Positions 50,926-59,951 are shown, counted from the first letter of the stretch. The stretch is 64,000 nt of DNA from Haloferax elongans ATCC BAA-1513 (GCF_000336755.1 NZ_AOLK01000022.1:44276-108275); one strand, 5' to 3'. Numbers and translations are program-made. Notes: a model not told the origin generated them from the letters alone.

Positions 50926-51068
50926 GCGACCCGGAGCCTCTGGTCGCGCCCTCAATTTGGTACTGATTCGACCCCAACTCGACACAGACTCGGTTCGAAT
51001 CTCGAAAAATCGCCTTTAGCTCGTCTGTCGTCTCTCTGCCTGTGGTTTCTGACCACAGTGGAGTGCCC

Positions 51069-51857
51069 ATGACCGATACGACACCGCGGACGACACGACG
51101 AACCGTACTAGGACTGACCGGCGCTGGCATCGCAACCGCGCTCGCCGGGTGCCTCGGCGAGACGACGATTCCCGCACAGAGCAGCAATGGAAACGGCAAC
51201 GGTGGCCAATCTGCACGCACCTACCGGGTCACCGTCGCGAACCTCACTCGCGGGCAACCGTTCACTCCGCCGGTCGTCGTCGCGCACAAGGCCAGCATCG
51301 AACTGTTCGCCGTCGGCGACCCAGCCAGCGACGCAATCCGAGAAATCGCCGAGAACGGGAACCTCGGACCGCTGGGAGAACTCGCAGAAAGCGCGACAGA
51401 CGTTCGCGGCGCTGCCATCGGCGAGACGCCACTCGTCCCGACCGAACTCCCCGCCAGTGAGATGTTCCCCGACTGGACCACGCTCGAACTGGAGACGGAC
51501 GCGAGCGGCGGGTTCCTCTCTTTCGTCAGCATGCTCATCGGGACGAACGACGGGTTCACCGGCCTCGACACCGTGCCCCTCCCGGACCGGGTCAACGAGT
51601 CGCGGTCGTACTTCGCATCGAGTTACGACGCTGGCACGGAGATGAACACGGAGCTGTACGAAGACATGGTTCCCCCTGCGCAGGCCCTCTACGGAATCGA
51701 CGGCGGAGTGGACGGGACAGGAATGAGCAACCCCGACCTCGCGGAAGACGGCGTCATCACACCGCACAGTGGCATCACCGGCGATGGCGACCTCGACCCG
51801 GCCATCTACGGCTGGGACGACCCCGCGGCGCTCGTACAGGTCGAACGCATCGCGTAG
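51069..51857 (+). CDS. Spondin-domain lipoprotein
   Basis: 262-residue exported protein. RRTVLGLTGAGIATALAGC is a Tat-type signal with lipobox (Cys28). A Gly/Asn linker follows. The domain begins YRVTVANLTRGQPFTPPVVV and continues with ASDAIREIAENGNLGPL and FLSFVSMLIGTNDGFTGLDT, the spondin_N pattern, a C2-like beta-sandwich. In animals this domain is in extracellular matrix proteins. In bacteria and archaea the role is unknown, perhaps calcium-dependent surface adhesion. It ends IYGWDDPAALVQVERIA. It is 143 bp after the regulator pair on the same strand. Confidence 0.85.
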   Translation: MTDTTPRTTRRTVLGLTGAGIATALAGCLGETTIPAQSSNGNGNGGQSARTYRVTVANLTRGQPFTPPVVVAHKASIELFAVGDPASDAIREIAENGNLGPLGELAESATDVRGAAIGETPLVPTELPASEMFPDWTTLELETDASGGFLSFVSMLIGTNDGFTGLDTVPLPDRVNESRSYFASSYDAGTEMNTELYEDMVPPAQALYGIDGGVDGTGMSNPDLAEDGVITPHSGITGDGDLDPAIYGWDDPAALVQVERIA

Positions 51858-51972
51858 GCACGCCTCGTCGCCTCCGCGGTTCAGCGTCGAAAGAAAACGA
51901 CCGGTACGTCGGCCCGGCGTTCGGGCCGACCGAATCACTCAGTTTTCGTGCGTCGTGCTGTGTGTCGCGCGC

Positions 51973-54900
51973 TTAGCACTCGGACCAGCCGCAGTTCTGG
52001 CAGGTCTTACAGCCCTCGGAGTAGTAGAGACTCATCTCTCCACACTCGGGACATTCGGGGCTCTCGCCCGCTGCCAGCAGGTCGGCCGTAGCGTCGGCCT
52101 GGACGTCCGCGCCGTTTGCGTCGCCCGCGTCGATTGCGACGCCGCCGTCGGTGTTACTCGTCTCGGCGGCCTCGGCTTCGACTTCGGTCAGGTTCTTCTG
52201 CCGTGGGTAGCCCTTGTCGATGTCGCCGTCGAGGTAGCGGCGCATCGCGGTGCCCATAGCGTCCGGGATGGAGTTGATCTGTTCGCCTTTGTCCCAAGCG
52301 ACCTTCGGGCTGCGGATGCCCTTCAGTTCGTCCGCAATCTCCTCGGGGTCGACACCCGAGCGGAGCGCGGTGGAGACGGTCTTCGCGAGCGCCTCGGTGA
52401 AGGAGGCGGTGAAGCCGCCGGAGTTGCCGATGTTGGCGAACAGTTCGAACGGCTCGCCCTCTTCGTCTTCGTTGATGTTGACGTAGAGCTTCCCGTAGCC
52501 GGTGTCGATGCGCTGGGTGACGCCGTAGAGCACGTCCGGACGCGGGCGCTTCTTGCCGACTTCGCTGGGCGAGTCGGCGAAGGCGAGTTCGAGTTCGTCG
52601 CCAATCAGGTCGGAGACCTCCTCGGATTCGAGGAAGGCGTCCACGTCGCCGAAGACATCGCGAATCTGCGAGACGATGGCCTCTGCGGCCTCTTCGTCGT
52701 CGGAGAACTCGGTGTTCTTCGCACGCGTGGTGAGGACCTGCTTCGAGCGCGTGCCGTCGCGGTAGACGGTGACGCCCTTGCCGCCGTGGTTGTAGATGTA
52801 GCGGTAGACCTCGTCCATGTCCTCTTTCGAGGCGGAGTTCGGGAAGTTGCAGGTCTTGGAGATGGCGGAGTCGACGCCCTTCTGGAGGGCGCACTGGACG
52901 CCTGCGTGTTCGAGACCGGTGAGGTCAGACGTGACGACGAACAGTTCGCCGATAGCGTCCGGAACCGTCGAGAGACCTTCGACGCCGTCGAACTCGTTTG
53001 CGGCCATCTGCTCTTGGGCTTCGAGTTTGACTTCCTCGACGTCGATGTCGTTGGCCTCCAGCACGCGGAGGAAGTAGTCGTCGAACTCGACGAGCATCTC
53101 GTCGCCCTGCACGTCGTCGGAGACGTTCTTGTAGTAGGCGACGTTGTAAATTGGCTCGCAGCCGCCGGTAGTGTTCGACACCATCGAGGTGGTGCCCGTC
53201 GGCGCGATGGTCGTCGTGTTGTGGTTGCGGATGGGGAAGCCGTCTTCCCAGTCGTCGGCGGACTCGCCGGTGTGGTGTTCGAACCACTCGCGGTACTCGG
53301 TCGGGTTCGCGTACTTCGAGTCGTCCCACGCCTCGAACGGACCGCGTTCTTCGGCGAGTTCGTGGGAGGCCCACTTGGACTGGTGGTTGATGTGGGTCAT
53401 GAGCTGGCGCGCCATCTCGTTGCCCTCGTCGGAGCCGTAGCGGACGCCGAGTTGGATGTAGAGCTGTGCGAGCCCCATGATTCCGAGACCAATCTTGCGG
53501 AGTTCGCGGACCTTCTGTTCGATTTTCTCGACCGGGAAGTCCGACATCGTGACGACGTTTTCGAGGAAGCGCGTGCCGTACTCGATGCGGTGGTCGAACT
53601 CCTCCCAGTCGATGGCGTCTCCGAGGAAGGCGTCGATTGCGTCCGAGATGTCGTCGTACTCGTCGCCGTGGGCGTCGTACCAGACACGCCAGTCGGGCGC
53701 GTCCATGTCGACGAGCGTCGAGAGGTTGATGTGGCCGAGGTTACACGCCTCGTACTCTTCGAGCGGCTGTTCGCCGCACGGGTTCGTCGCGAGGATGCGG
53801 TGGTCGGGGTGCTTCTCGACGTCGAAGGAGTGCTGCTTGTTCGCGCGTTCGAGGTAGACGACGCCGGGTTCGCCGTTCTCCCAGGCACCGTCGATAATCT
53901 GTTCCCAGAGTTCGGCCGCCGGAATCGAGAGGACCTCGCCGACTTCGACGTGGTGGCCGAGGTCGAACATCTCGTAGATTTCCTTGGTCTGCGGCGTCGC
54001 AACGTGGGGTTCTTCCGTGCGCGGGTTGGTGAAGACGAACTCCTCGTCGTTGTACAGCGCCTCCATGAATTCGTCGGTGACACCGACGGAGATGTTGAAG
54101 TTCGAAAGGTGGCCTTCCACGGCGTTGCGGAGGTGCTTGGGGACGCGGCCGTCCTCGTCAATGAGTTCGCGCGCCTCTTCGAGGGCGTCGGCGAACTTGG
54201 TGTGGGTGAAGTCGTCGGGGTCGTTCAGACGGAGCGTGTGCGCGAGAGAGACGTCTTTGTTCTTCGCGTGGAGGAACTGAATCACGTCGGGGTGCGAGAC
54301 TCGCATGACGCCCATCTGGGCACCGCGGCGGGCACCGCCCTGCGCGATGGTCTCACACATCTGGTCGAACGTGCGCATGAAGGTGATGGGGCCGGAGGCG
54401 ATACCGCCGGTCGAACCGACCGCGTCACCGTAGGGGCGGAGCTTCCAGAAGGCGTAGCCCATGCCACCGCCGGACTGGAAGACCTCTGCAGCCTCCTTCG
54501 CAGTCTGGTGGATGTCCGTGATGTCGTCGCCAGGCGAGTCAACGAAACACGCCGAAAGCTGCTGGAGTTCGTCGCCAGCGTTCATCAGCGTCGGCGAGTT
54601 CGGCATAAAGGAAAGCTGTTCCATCATGTCCTGGAACGTCTCGCGCTTGTCGACGACGGCTTCGCGAACGTCTTCCGGGAGTTCCGGGACGAGAGTGTCG
54701 TAGGAGAACTTGTTGACGTTGTAGACAGAGAGCGTCGTCTCGGCGTCCGTGTCGTCCGCGGAGACGCCTTTGCCGAAGACTTCCGCGGCGAGTTCGTCAC
54801 GGCGCGGGTGGTCGGGCTTCAGCAGGTCTGGCGTGACGGTAATCTCGATATCACGCTGGTCGGCCTCGAAGACGGCCTCGGCGAGTGCGATGTTCTTTGC

Positions 54901-55080
54901 GACACGTGGGAAGAGGTCTTCCTGCGTCTCGGTGAGGTCACCGTCGGCGTTCTTCCGCAGATAGCGGGCGGGAAGAATATTGTCGTAGGCGTTGCCCGTC
55001 ATCCGCTCGGCAAGCGTGTCGCCTTCGGTCCGCTTGACCGGCAAGACGAGTTCGTCCGCAGAGAGTTCGGCGTTGCTCAT
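51973..55080 (-). CDS. nrdJ: Adenosylcobalamin-dependent ribonucleoside-diphosphate reductase (class II)
   Basis: 1035-residue class II ribonucleotide reductase that makes deoxynucleotides with an adenosylcobalamin-generated thiyl radical, with or without oxygen. The N-terminus is a substrate/allosteric region. Core motifs are SFMPNSPTLMNAG with LSACFV, the catalytic NPCGEQPLEEYEACNLG (about 440), and IAPTGTTSMVSNTTGGCEP (phosphate loop). The C-terminal end is CPECGEMSLYYSEGC with CKTCQNCGWSEC, cysteines that may relay electrons or bind zinc. No intein interrupts the gene, unlike in some haloarchaea. A long open frame on the opposite strand is an artefact of GC bias. Confidence 0.96.
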   Translation of the reverse strand: MSNAELSADELVLPVKRTEGDTLAERMTGNAYDNILPARYLRKNADGDLTETQEDLFPRVAKNIALAEAVFEADQRDIEITVTPDLLKPDHPRRDELAAEVFGKGVSADDTDAETTLSVYNVNKFSYDTLVPELPEDVREAVVDKRETFQDMMEQLSFMPNSPTLMNAGDELQQLSACFVDSPGDDITDIHQTAKEAAEVFQSGGGMGYAFWKLRPYGDAVGSTGGIASGPITFMRTFDQMCETIAQGGARRGAQMGVMRVSHPDVIQFLHAKNKDVSLAHTLRLNDPDDFTHTKFADALEEARELIDEDGRVPKHLRNAVEGHLSNFNISVGVTDEFMEALYNDEEFVFTNPRTEEPHVATPQTKEIYEMFDLGHHVEVGEVLSIPAAELWEQIIDGAWENGEPGVVYLERANKQHSFDVEKHPDHRILATNPCGEQPLEEYEACNLGHINLSTLVDMDAPDWRVWYDAHGDEYDDISDAIDAFLGDAIDWEEFDHRIEYGTRFLENVVTMSDFPVEKIEQKVRELRKIGLGIMGLAQLYIQLGVRYGSDEGNEMARQLMTHINHQSKWASHELAEERGPFEAWDDSKYANPTEYREWFEHHTGESADDWEDGFPIRNHNTTTIAPTGTTSMVSNTTGGCEPIYNVAYYKNVSDDVQGDEMLVEFDDYFLRVLEANDIDVEEVKLEAQEQMAANEFDGVEGLSTVPDAIGELFVVTSDLTGLEHAGVQCALQKGVDSAISKTCNFPNSASKEDMDEVYRYIYNHGGKGVTVYRDGTRSKQVLTTRAKNTEFSDDEEAAEAIVSQIRDVFGDVDAFLESEEVSDLIGDELELAFADSPSEVGKKRPRPDVLYGVTQRIDTGYGKLYVNINEDEEGEPFELFANIGNSGGFTASFTEALAKTVSTALRSGVDPEEIADELKGIRSPKVAWDKGEQINSIPDAMGTAMRRYLDGDIDKGYPRQKNLTEVEAEAAETSNTDGGVAIDAGDANGADVQADATADLLAAGESPECPECGEMSLYYSEGCKTCQNCGWSEC

Positions 55081-55603
55081 CTACTGTCCCTCCCACCCGA
55101 AGCGTGTCCGGGTGTTTCGTCGTACGTGTGGAATAGTTCCGCGCATGGGTAACGATGTTGGTCTGTGTGATGTGGTCGGTTAAGGCTTCGGACTTTCTCC
55201 CCCGAAGTATCATATTTAGTGCAGTTGTGTCACGGGGAAACGATGCGGTCCGAAGTGCACATTGTAGTTGGAGGACGGCTGACCACATAACGGTAGCCAG
55301 AGCGGAGTGGAAGTGAAATATCGACGCGAAAAATCGACAGACGTAGCCGAGATATCCAGTAGAATGAGAGGGGGGAGCAGCCGGCTCTGAACATGTAACA
55401 TGGTTCGATGTCTCGCATCGACGAGGTGAATATAAAGGCTACGGCGACAGACGACAGTCCAAGAATTATCAGATTTTGTATGTTGGAATGAGTCGGAGGG
55501 ATTCGGGCCGTGTACGCGGCGATTTAGCGGTGGCGGGACACGCAGAATCGACCCACCGTATCCCCCCACAAGCTTATCCTCGCTTCGGGTGTCATGTTCA
55601 GGT
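55081..55603. other. 523-bp divergent region between nrdJ and a small membrane protein
   Basis: No convincing gene. On the minus strand CCTTAACCG (about 55178-55187) is a plausible nrdJ TATA element, giving a leader of some 75 bases. Other AT-rich pieces are CATATTTAGTGC (about 55209-55220) and GAATATAAAGGC (about 55430-55441), a good TATA match on the plus strand. I saw no cobalamin-riboswitch core and no NrdR-like box pair. The length is unusual for this compact chromosome, and a small RNA is possible. Confidence 0.4.
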
Positions 55604-55816
55604 ATGGTAGTCGAATCTCTCACCGCGGTACCGCTCCAGCTTGGTGGCCTCCTCGGCAGTCAGCTCGGACAACTGCTCCTCGTGCTCGTGGCTATCGCGG
55701 TCGTCATCCTCGTGGGGCGACTGGTGCTGAAAATCGCGTGGCGGCTCGTCACCATCGCGGCCGTCATCATCGGTGCGTTGTTGCTGCTGTCGTTCTTCGG
55801 CCTCAGCCCATTCTAA
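55604..55816 (+). CDS. 70-residue membrane protein
   Basis: Starts MVVESLTAVPLQLGGLLGSQ, followed by two almost continuous hydrophobic helices, LLLVLVAIAVVILVGRLV and LVTIAAVIIGALLLLSFFG, ending LSPF. A lysine/arginine turn (LKIAWR) separates them. It is convergent with trpG (68 bp between stops). Similar small proteins are frequent in haloarchaea. Function unknown. Confidence 0.65.
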   Translation: MVVESLTAVPLQLGGLLGSQLGQLLLVLVAIAVVILVGRLVLKIAWRLVTIAAVIIGALLLLSFFGLSPF

Positions 55817-55884
55817 AGCGCAGGGAGGCTCTGGTAGCGGAGCCACAGACGCGTGGGAATTGCAGCCCGACGGGACAGACCTCG

Positions 55885-56499
55885 CTATGCGACCTCGAAG
55901 CCAGCGACCGCCGAGAGAAAGTTTCTGACGACGCCGTGTCCAGAGCCCGTGAGCACGCTCTCCGGGTGGAATTGGACACATTCGATTGGATACTCGGTGT
56001 GCCTGACGCCCATCACCAGCGACTCTCCGTCGTGGTCGGTCGTCGCCGACACGTCGAAGCAGTCCGGCACTTCGGTCGCGATGAGTGAATGGTAGCGACC
56101 AGCCGGGAACCCGTCGTTCAGGGCGGTGAACACGCCCGAACCGTCGTGTTCGATGGGATAGGCCTTTCCGTGAATCGGTTCGGGGGCGTGGCCGATGGTT
56201 CCGCCGTAGGCGTAGACTGCGGCTTCGAGACCGAGGCAGACACCGAGCGTCGGGATTTCGGTCGAAAGCTCGCGCAGCACGTCGGTCGTCACGCCCACGT
56301 CGCGGTCGTTCTTCGGGTGACCCGGTCCCGGCGAGATGACGAGCGCGTCGGGGTCGAGGTCCCGAATCTCGTCCAGTGAGGCAGTGTTCTTCCGCACCTC
56401 GATATCGAGCGATTCGCCGTCGACTGTCTGCTCGGAGAAGTACTCCACGAGGTTGTAGGTAAACGAGTCGAAGTTGTCCACGATGACGACGCGTCTCAT
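55885..56499 (-). CDS. trpG: Anthranilate synthase glutamine amidotransferase subunit
   Basis: 204-residue class I glutaminase that supplies ammonia to TrpE. VDNFDSFTYNLVEYF at the N-terminus, ISPGPGHP (55-62), the catalytic Cys88 in GVCLGLEA and the His178/Glu180 pair in FHPESVL form the complete triad. After the nucleophile the usual His is replaced by Leu (CLGL), a small oddity. A perfect GGAGGTG lies 5 bp before the start, inside trpE, and the start overlaps trpE by four bases. It is the last gene of the operon. Confidence 0.95.
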   Translation of the reverse strand: MRRVVIVDNFDSFTYNLVEYFSEQTVDGESLDIEVRKNTASLDEIRDLDPDALVISPGPGHPKNDRDVGVTTDVLRELSTEIPTLGVCLGLEAAVYAYGGTIGHAPEPIHGKAYPIEHDGSGVFTALNDGFPAGRYHSLIATEVPDCFDVSATTDHDGESLVMGVRHTEYPIECVQFHPESVLTGSGHGVVRNFLSAVAGFEVA

Positions 56500-58124
56500 C
56501 GTGACACCTCCGGTGCAGGGGACTCGTCAGTAGTGTCGGTGTCGTCCTCGTCGGGGTCAGACTCGTCGGTGTCGTACTCGATGTTCCGAAGCGCGTCGAG
56601 GACGCCGCCCATCTTCTGTTCGGTCTCGTCGTACTCGGCCGCGGGGTCCGAGTCGGCGACGATACCCGCACCTGCGCGGACTGTCACAACGTCCTCGCTG
56701 CCGTCAGATTCGACCGTCGCAGTGCGGATGACGATTGCCATGTCGGCGTCGCCGGTCCACGAGTAGTAGCCGACGCCGCCGCCGTAGACACCGCGTGGGT
56801 CGGCTTCGAGGTCGTCGATAATCTCCATTGCTCTGACTTTCGGCGCACCAGTCAGCGTCCCGGCGGGGAAGGTCGCGCGCGTCGCGTCGAACGCGTCTGA
56901 TTCGGCATCGAGCGTTCCCGAGACCGTCGATTCGATGTGCTGGACGTGACTGTATTTGACGACGCTCATGAACTCCTCGACGCGGACGCTCCCGGGTTGG
57001 GAGACCCGGCGCACGTCGTTGCGGCCGAGGTCGACGAGCATCGTGTGTTCTGCTCGTTCCTTGTCGTCTGCGAGGAGTTCGCCCGCGAGACGGCGGTCTT
57101 CGACAGGACCGGAGCCACGGGGGCACGTCCCCGCGATGGGGTTGACGACGACGCGGTCGCCGCGAACCGAGACGAGTGTCTCTGGGCTCGCGCCGACGAC
57201 GCGCCGCTCACCGTGGCGGAGGAGGTACATGTACGGCGACGGGTTCACGTCCCGGAGGGAGGCGTACAGGCCGACTGGGTCGACCTGCCCGTAGAGTCGT
57301 CGCGTGCGCGAGATGACACCCTGATAGATGTCGCCGTCGCGGACGTGCTGTTTCGTCTCGCGGACGGCCGCCTCGTAGGACTCGCGGGATTCGGTCTCTT
57401 CGCTCGTGCGCTCGAACCCACCGGGGTTCGGGTCGGCGGCCGACGCGAGTTTGTCGCCGACGCGCTCGGCCTCGGCGACGACCGACTCGTACACGTCTTC
57501 GGGGTCGTCATCGGGCGTCACGACCGGCGTGCAGACGAGTTTCACCGTGTCTTCGACGTGGTCGAACGCGAGCGTCCGCGTGGTCAACACGAACTCCGCG
57601 TCGGGGTCGTCCGTCTCGGGGCGCTCGCGACCGACTTCGTCCAGCCAGAGGTCGTAGACGGCCTCGTAAGCGAGGAAGCCGACCAGTCCGCCAGTGAGGG
57701 TCTGGCGCTCGGTGTCGGGGAAGTTGACGCGCGGGAGGTCTGGAAGTGCGCCGCGAAGCGAGTCCAGCACGTCGCCGTCGGTCTCACGGACGAATGCCGC
57801 GGCGGGGCCGCCGAGGTCGGTCACGTCGACGCCGTCCGGGCCGACAGTCACCACTGCCTCTGGGTCGTAGCCGACGAACGAGTAGCGAGCATGGGAGTCT
57901 GCGGTCGTCGCGGGCGACGAAAACGCGCCCTGTGGGTTACTCGATGCGACCTTCTCGGCGCTTTCGAGGAGGAACCCGTACTCGCTGCGCTCTGCGAGCG
58001 CCGTGTACGCCGCAAGCGGGTCTACGTCCACGTCGAGGTCGGTGACGAGGTGTGTGACGACCGGTTCGTCGTGGTCGGCGAGGCGGTCGGCGAACGTCTC
58101 GCGGTCGGTCTGTGGACGACTCAC
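56496..58124 (-). CDS. trpE: Anthranilate synthase chorismate-binding subunit
   Basis: 542-residue anthranilate synthase component I, which converts chorismate and ammonia to anthranilate. The N-terminal part (YSFVGYDPEAVVTV) contains the tryptophan-feedback region. The catalytic part has SRTRRLYGQVDPVGLYASLR, NPIAGTCPRGSGPVEDRRLA, MLVDLGRNDVRRVSQPGSV and FPAGTLTGAPKVRAMEIID. The C-terminus is an acidic low-complexity tail (DESDPDEDDTDTTDE). Four-base overlaps connect it to trpF and trpG. Confidence 0.95.
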   Translation of the reverse strand: MSRPQTDRETFADRLADHDEPVVTHLVTDLDVDVDPLAAYTALAERSEYGFLLESAEKVASSNPQGAFSSPATTADSHARYSFVGYDPEAVVTVGPDGVDVTDLGGPAAAFVRETDGDVLDSLRGALPDLPRVNFPDTERQTLTGGLVGFLAYEAVYDLWLDEVGRERPETDDPDAEFVLTTRTLAFDHVEDTVKLVCTPVVTPDDDPEDVYESVVAEAERVGDKLASAADPNPGGFERTSEETESRESYEAAVRETKQHVRDGDIYQGVISRTRRLYGQVDPVGLYASLRDVNPSPYMYLLRHGERRVVGASPETLVSVRGDRVVVNPIAGTCPRGSGPVEDRRLAGELLADDKERAEHTMLVDLGRNDVRRVSQPGSVRVEEFMSVVKYSHVQHIESTVSGTLDAESDAFDATRATFPAGTLTGAPKVRAMEIIDDLEADPRGVYGGGVGYYSWTGDADMAIVIRTATVESDGSEDVVTVRAGAGIVADSDPAAEYDETEQKMGGVLDALRNIEYDTDESDPDEDDTDTTDESPAPEVSR

Positions 58125-58768
58125 GCCGAAACCTCCTGGCGCTTCTCCGTCGCTTCCGCGACGAACGTGCGAACTGCGTCGTGGTCCTTCACGCCGCCCG
58201 AGGCTTCGACGCCGCTTGCGACATCGACACCGTAGGGCTGGACCGTCTGGACGGCTTCGGCGACGTTCTCGGGGGTGAGGCCGCCAGCGAGAATTACCGG
58301 CACGTCCACGGCTTCGACCAGCGCGCGCGAGGCGTTCCAGTCGTGTGTTTCGCCGGTTCCGCCACCGCCAGATTCAGACGGTGTATCGACGAGAATCGCG
58401 TCCGCGGCTTGGGCGACAGCCTGCGCTCGTTCGATGTCGGTCGCTTCGACCACCGGAACGACGCGAACGCCTTCCTCGCGGAGAGATGCGAGTTCTTCCG
58501 GCGAAAAGTCCGCGTGCAGTTGCAGCACGTCAGGTCGAACCTCGCGGACGAGGTCGCGTGCGCGAGTGACAGATTCGGGCATCGTCACGAGTGTCGTGGT
58601 GAGAAACGGCGGTGCTGAGGCGACGAGGTCGCGTGCGCGGGCGACGCTAACCTCACGAGGAGTGTCGACGGAGACGTCGGCGATGACGCCAACCGCGTCC
58701 GCGCCCGCCGATTCGACTGCTTCGAGGTCGGCGTCGCGGGTGACGCCGCAGACTTTCACACGGACCAT
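58121..58768 (-). CDS. trpF: Phosphoribosylanthranilate isomerase
   Basis: 215-residue TIM-barrel isomerase, the third step of tryptophan synthesis. MVRVKVCGVTRDADLEAVES has the catalytic Cys7. The catalytic Asp is in ADAILVDTPSESG (about 127), and LAGGLTPENVAEAV and GVDVASGVEASGG bind the phosphate. The start is the base after the trpD stop, and the end overlaps trpE by four bases. Confidence 0.95.
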   Translation of the reverse strand: MVRVKVCGVTRDADLEAVESAGADAVGVIADVSVDTPREVSVARARDLVASAPPFLTTTLVTMPESVTRARDLVREVRPDVLQLHADFSPEELASLREEGVRVVPVVEATDIERAQAVAQAADAILVDTPSESGGGGTGETHDWNASRALVEAVDVPVILAGGLTPENVAEAVQTVQPYGVDVASGVEASGGVKDHDAVRTFVAEATEKRQEVSA

Positions 58769-59764
58769 CTACGCCTCCCGGAGGGCGTCGAGTTTGGCTT
58801 CCGCCGCGCCGGTGTCGATGGCTTCGCGGGCGGTTTCGACGCCTGCTTCGAGAGAGTCCGCGAGGTCGGCGACGTAGATGGCCGCGCCCGCGTTGGCGAG
58901 GATGAGGTCGCGTTTGGGGCCGGTCACGTCACCCGTCAGAATGCCTTCGAGGTCGCGGGCGTTCTCTTGTGGTGTTCCGCCCGCAACGTCCTCGATAGGT
59001 GCCTGTTCGAGTCCGAGGTCGCCCGGCGTGAGCGTGTATTCGGTGACTTCGTCGTCGTCGACTTCGGCGACGGTCGTCGCATCGTGGAGCGCGATTTCGT
59101 CCATTCCGGAGCCGTGAACGACGAGCGCACGTTCGACGGGCATGTGCGAGAGCGCGCGGGCGACCATCGGCACGAGGTCGGGGTCGTAGACGCCGAGGAC
59201 CTGCGCGTCGGCTCCGGCGGGGTTCGTCAGCGGGCCGAGGACGTTGAAGATGGTCCGCATACCGAGTTCCTTCCGCGGGCCGATGACGGCCTTCATCGCC
59301 GGGTGGAACACGGGCGCGAGCATGAAGCCGACGCCGTTGTCTTCGATGCACTTCTCGACCGACGACGGTTCGGCTTCGACGTTCACGCCAGCGACCTCCA
59401 GCACGTCGGCACTCCCCGAAGAAGAAGAGACGGAGTAGTTGCCGTGCTTGGCGACGGCCGCACCAGCGCCCGCGGCGACGAGTGCGCTGGTCGTCGAGAC
59501 GTTGATTGTGTCGTAGTCGTCGCCGCCGGTCCCGCACGTGTCCACGAGCGGTCCACGGGCGGGGTCGATAGTCAGCGCCGCATCGCGCATCCCCTGTGCG
59601 AATCCGGCTATCTCGGCTTCCGTCTCGCCTTTCGCCCGGAGTGCGGAGAGCAGCGCGCCGATTTGCGCCTCAGTTGCATCCTCGAAGACCGCCGTCGCGG
59701 CCTCGCGTGCCTCCTCGACCGTGAGGTCCGACCCTTCTGTAACGCGCCGAATATAGTCCTGCAT
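58769..59764 (-). CDS. trpD: Anthranilate phosphoribosyltransferase
   Basis: 331-residue enzyme that attaches PRPP to anthranilate. Signatures are VDTCGTGGDDYDTINVST (about 76-93), KHGNYSVSSSSGSADVLE, GFMLAPVFHPAMKAV and RTIFNVLGPLTNPAGA. It is the first gene of the operon trpD-trpF-trpE-trpG. The ATG at 59764 is preceded by a short leader and a promoter with a TGTAC palindrome. Confidence 0.96.
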   Translation of the reverse strand: MQDYIRRVTEGSDLTVEEAREAATAVFEDATEAQIGALLSALRAKGETEAEIAGFAQGMRDAALTIDPARGPLVDTCGTGGDDYDTINVSTTSALVAAGAGAAVAKHGNYSVSSSSGSADVLEVAGVNVEAEPSSVEKCIEDNGVGFMLAPVFHPAMKAVIGPRKELGMRTIFNVLGPLTNPAGADAQVLGVYDPDLVPMVARALSHMPVERALVVHGSGMDEIALHDATTVAEVDDDEVTEYTLTPGDLGLEQAPIEDVAGGTPQENARDLEGILTGDVTGPKRDLILANAGAAIYVADLADSLEAGVETAREAIDTGAAEAKLDALREA

Positions 59765-59777
59765 TTGTAATCACCAG

Positions 59778-59822
59778 TGTACGTGTTCGGGTTACGATGT
59801 ACAAATTCGTACACTATCTTAA
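59778..59822 (-). promoter_or_regulatory. trp operon promoter with TGTAC-type operator
   Basis: TTAAGATA on the minus strand (59815-59822) is the likely TATA box, about 50 bp before the trpD start. Directly downstream lies TGTACAAATTCGTACA (59798-59813), a 16-bp palindrome with one mismatched pair. A third TGTAC half site lies at 59778-59782, close to the expected transcription start. TGTACA is the TRP box bound by the archaeal regulator TrpY in Methanothermobacter. The position overlapping TATA and start suggests tryptophan-dependent repression. Binding by a halophile TrpY-like protein is inference. Confidence 0.6.
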
Positions 59823-59951
59823 GCGTGTCGGGCTGGCGAGATTCGCCGCAACCGGCGGTCGCAGAATGCATTTCGACACGCCGTGATTGCAGTATAAAGC
59901 GGTGTAGGCCGCCTCACCGGGTGAATCGCCCTACGTGGTCCGATTCGAAAG

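Noticed and set aside
51973..55080. Intein in nrdJ
   Set aside because: The distance between conserved NrdJ motifs is normal, and no intein splice motifs or homing endonuclease blocks are visible.
51769..55152. A reading frame of more than 1,100 codons on the plus strand opposite nrdJ
   Set aside because: It mirrors the codon pattern of nrdJ (long stop-free antisense frames are normal at high GC). The translation has no recognisable domain and an arginine/valine composition unlike halophile proteins.
55081..55603. Cobalamin riboswitch upstream of nrdJ
   Set aside because: No B12-box-like conserved core or plausible junction was seen. Such riboswitches are not established in haloarchaea.
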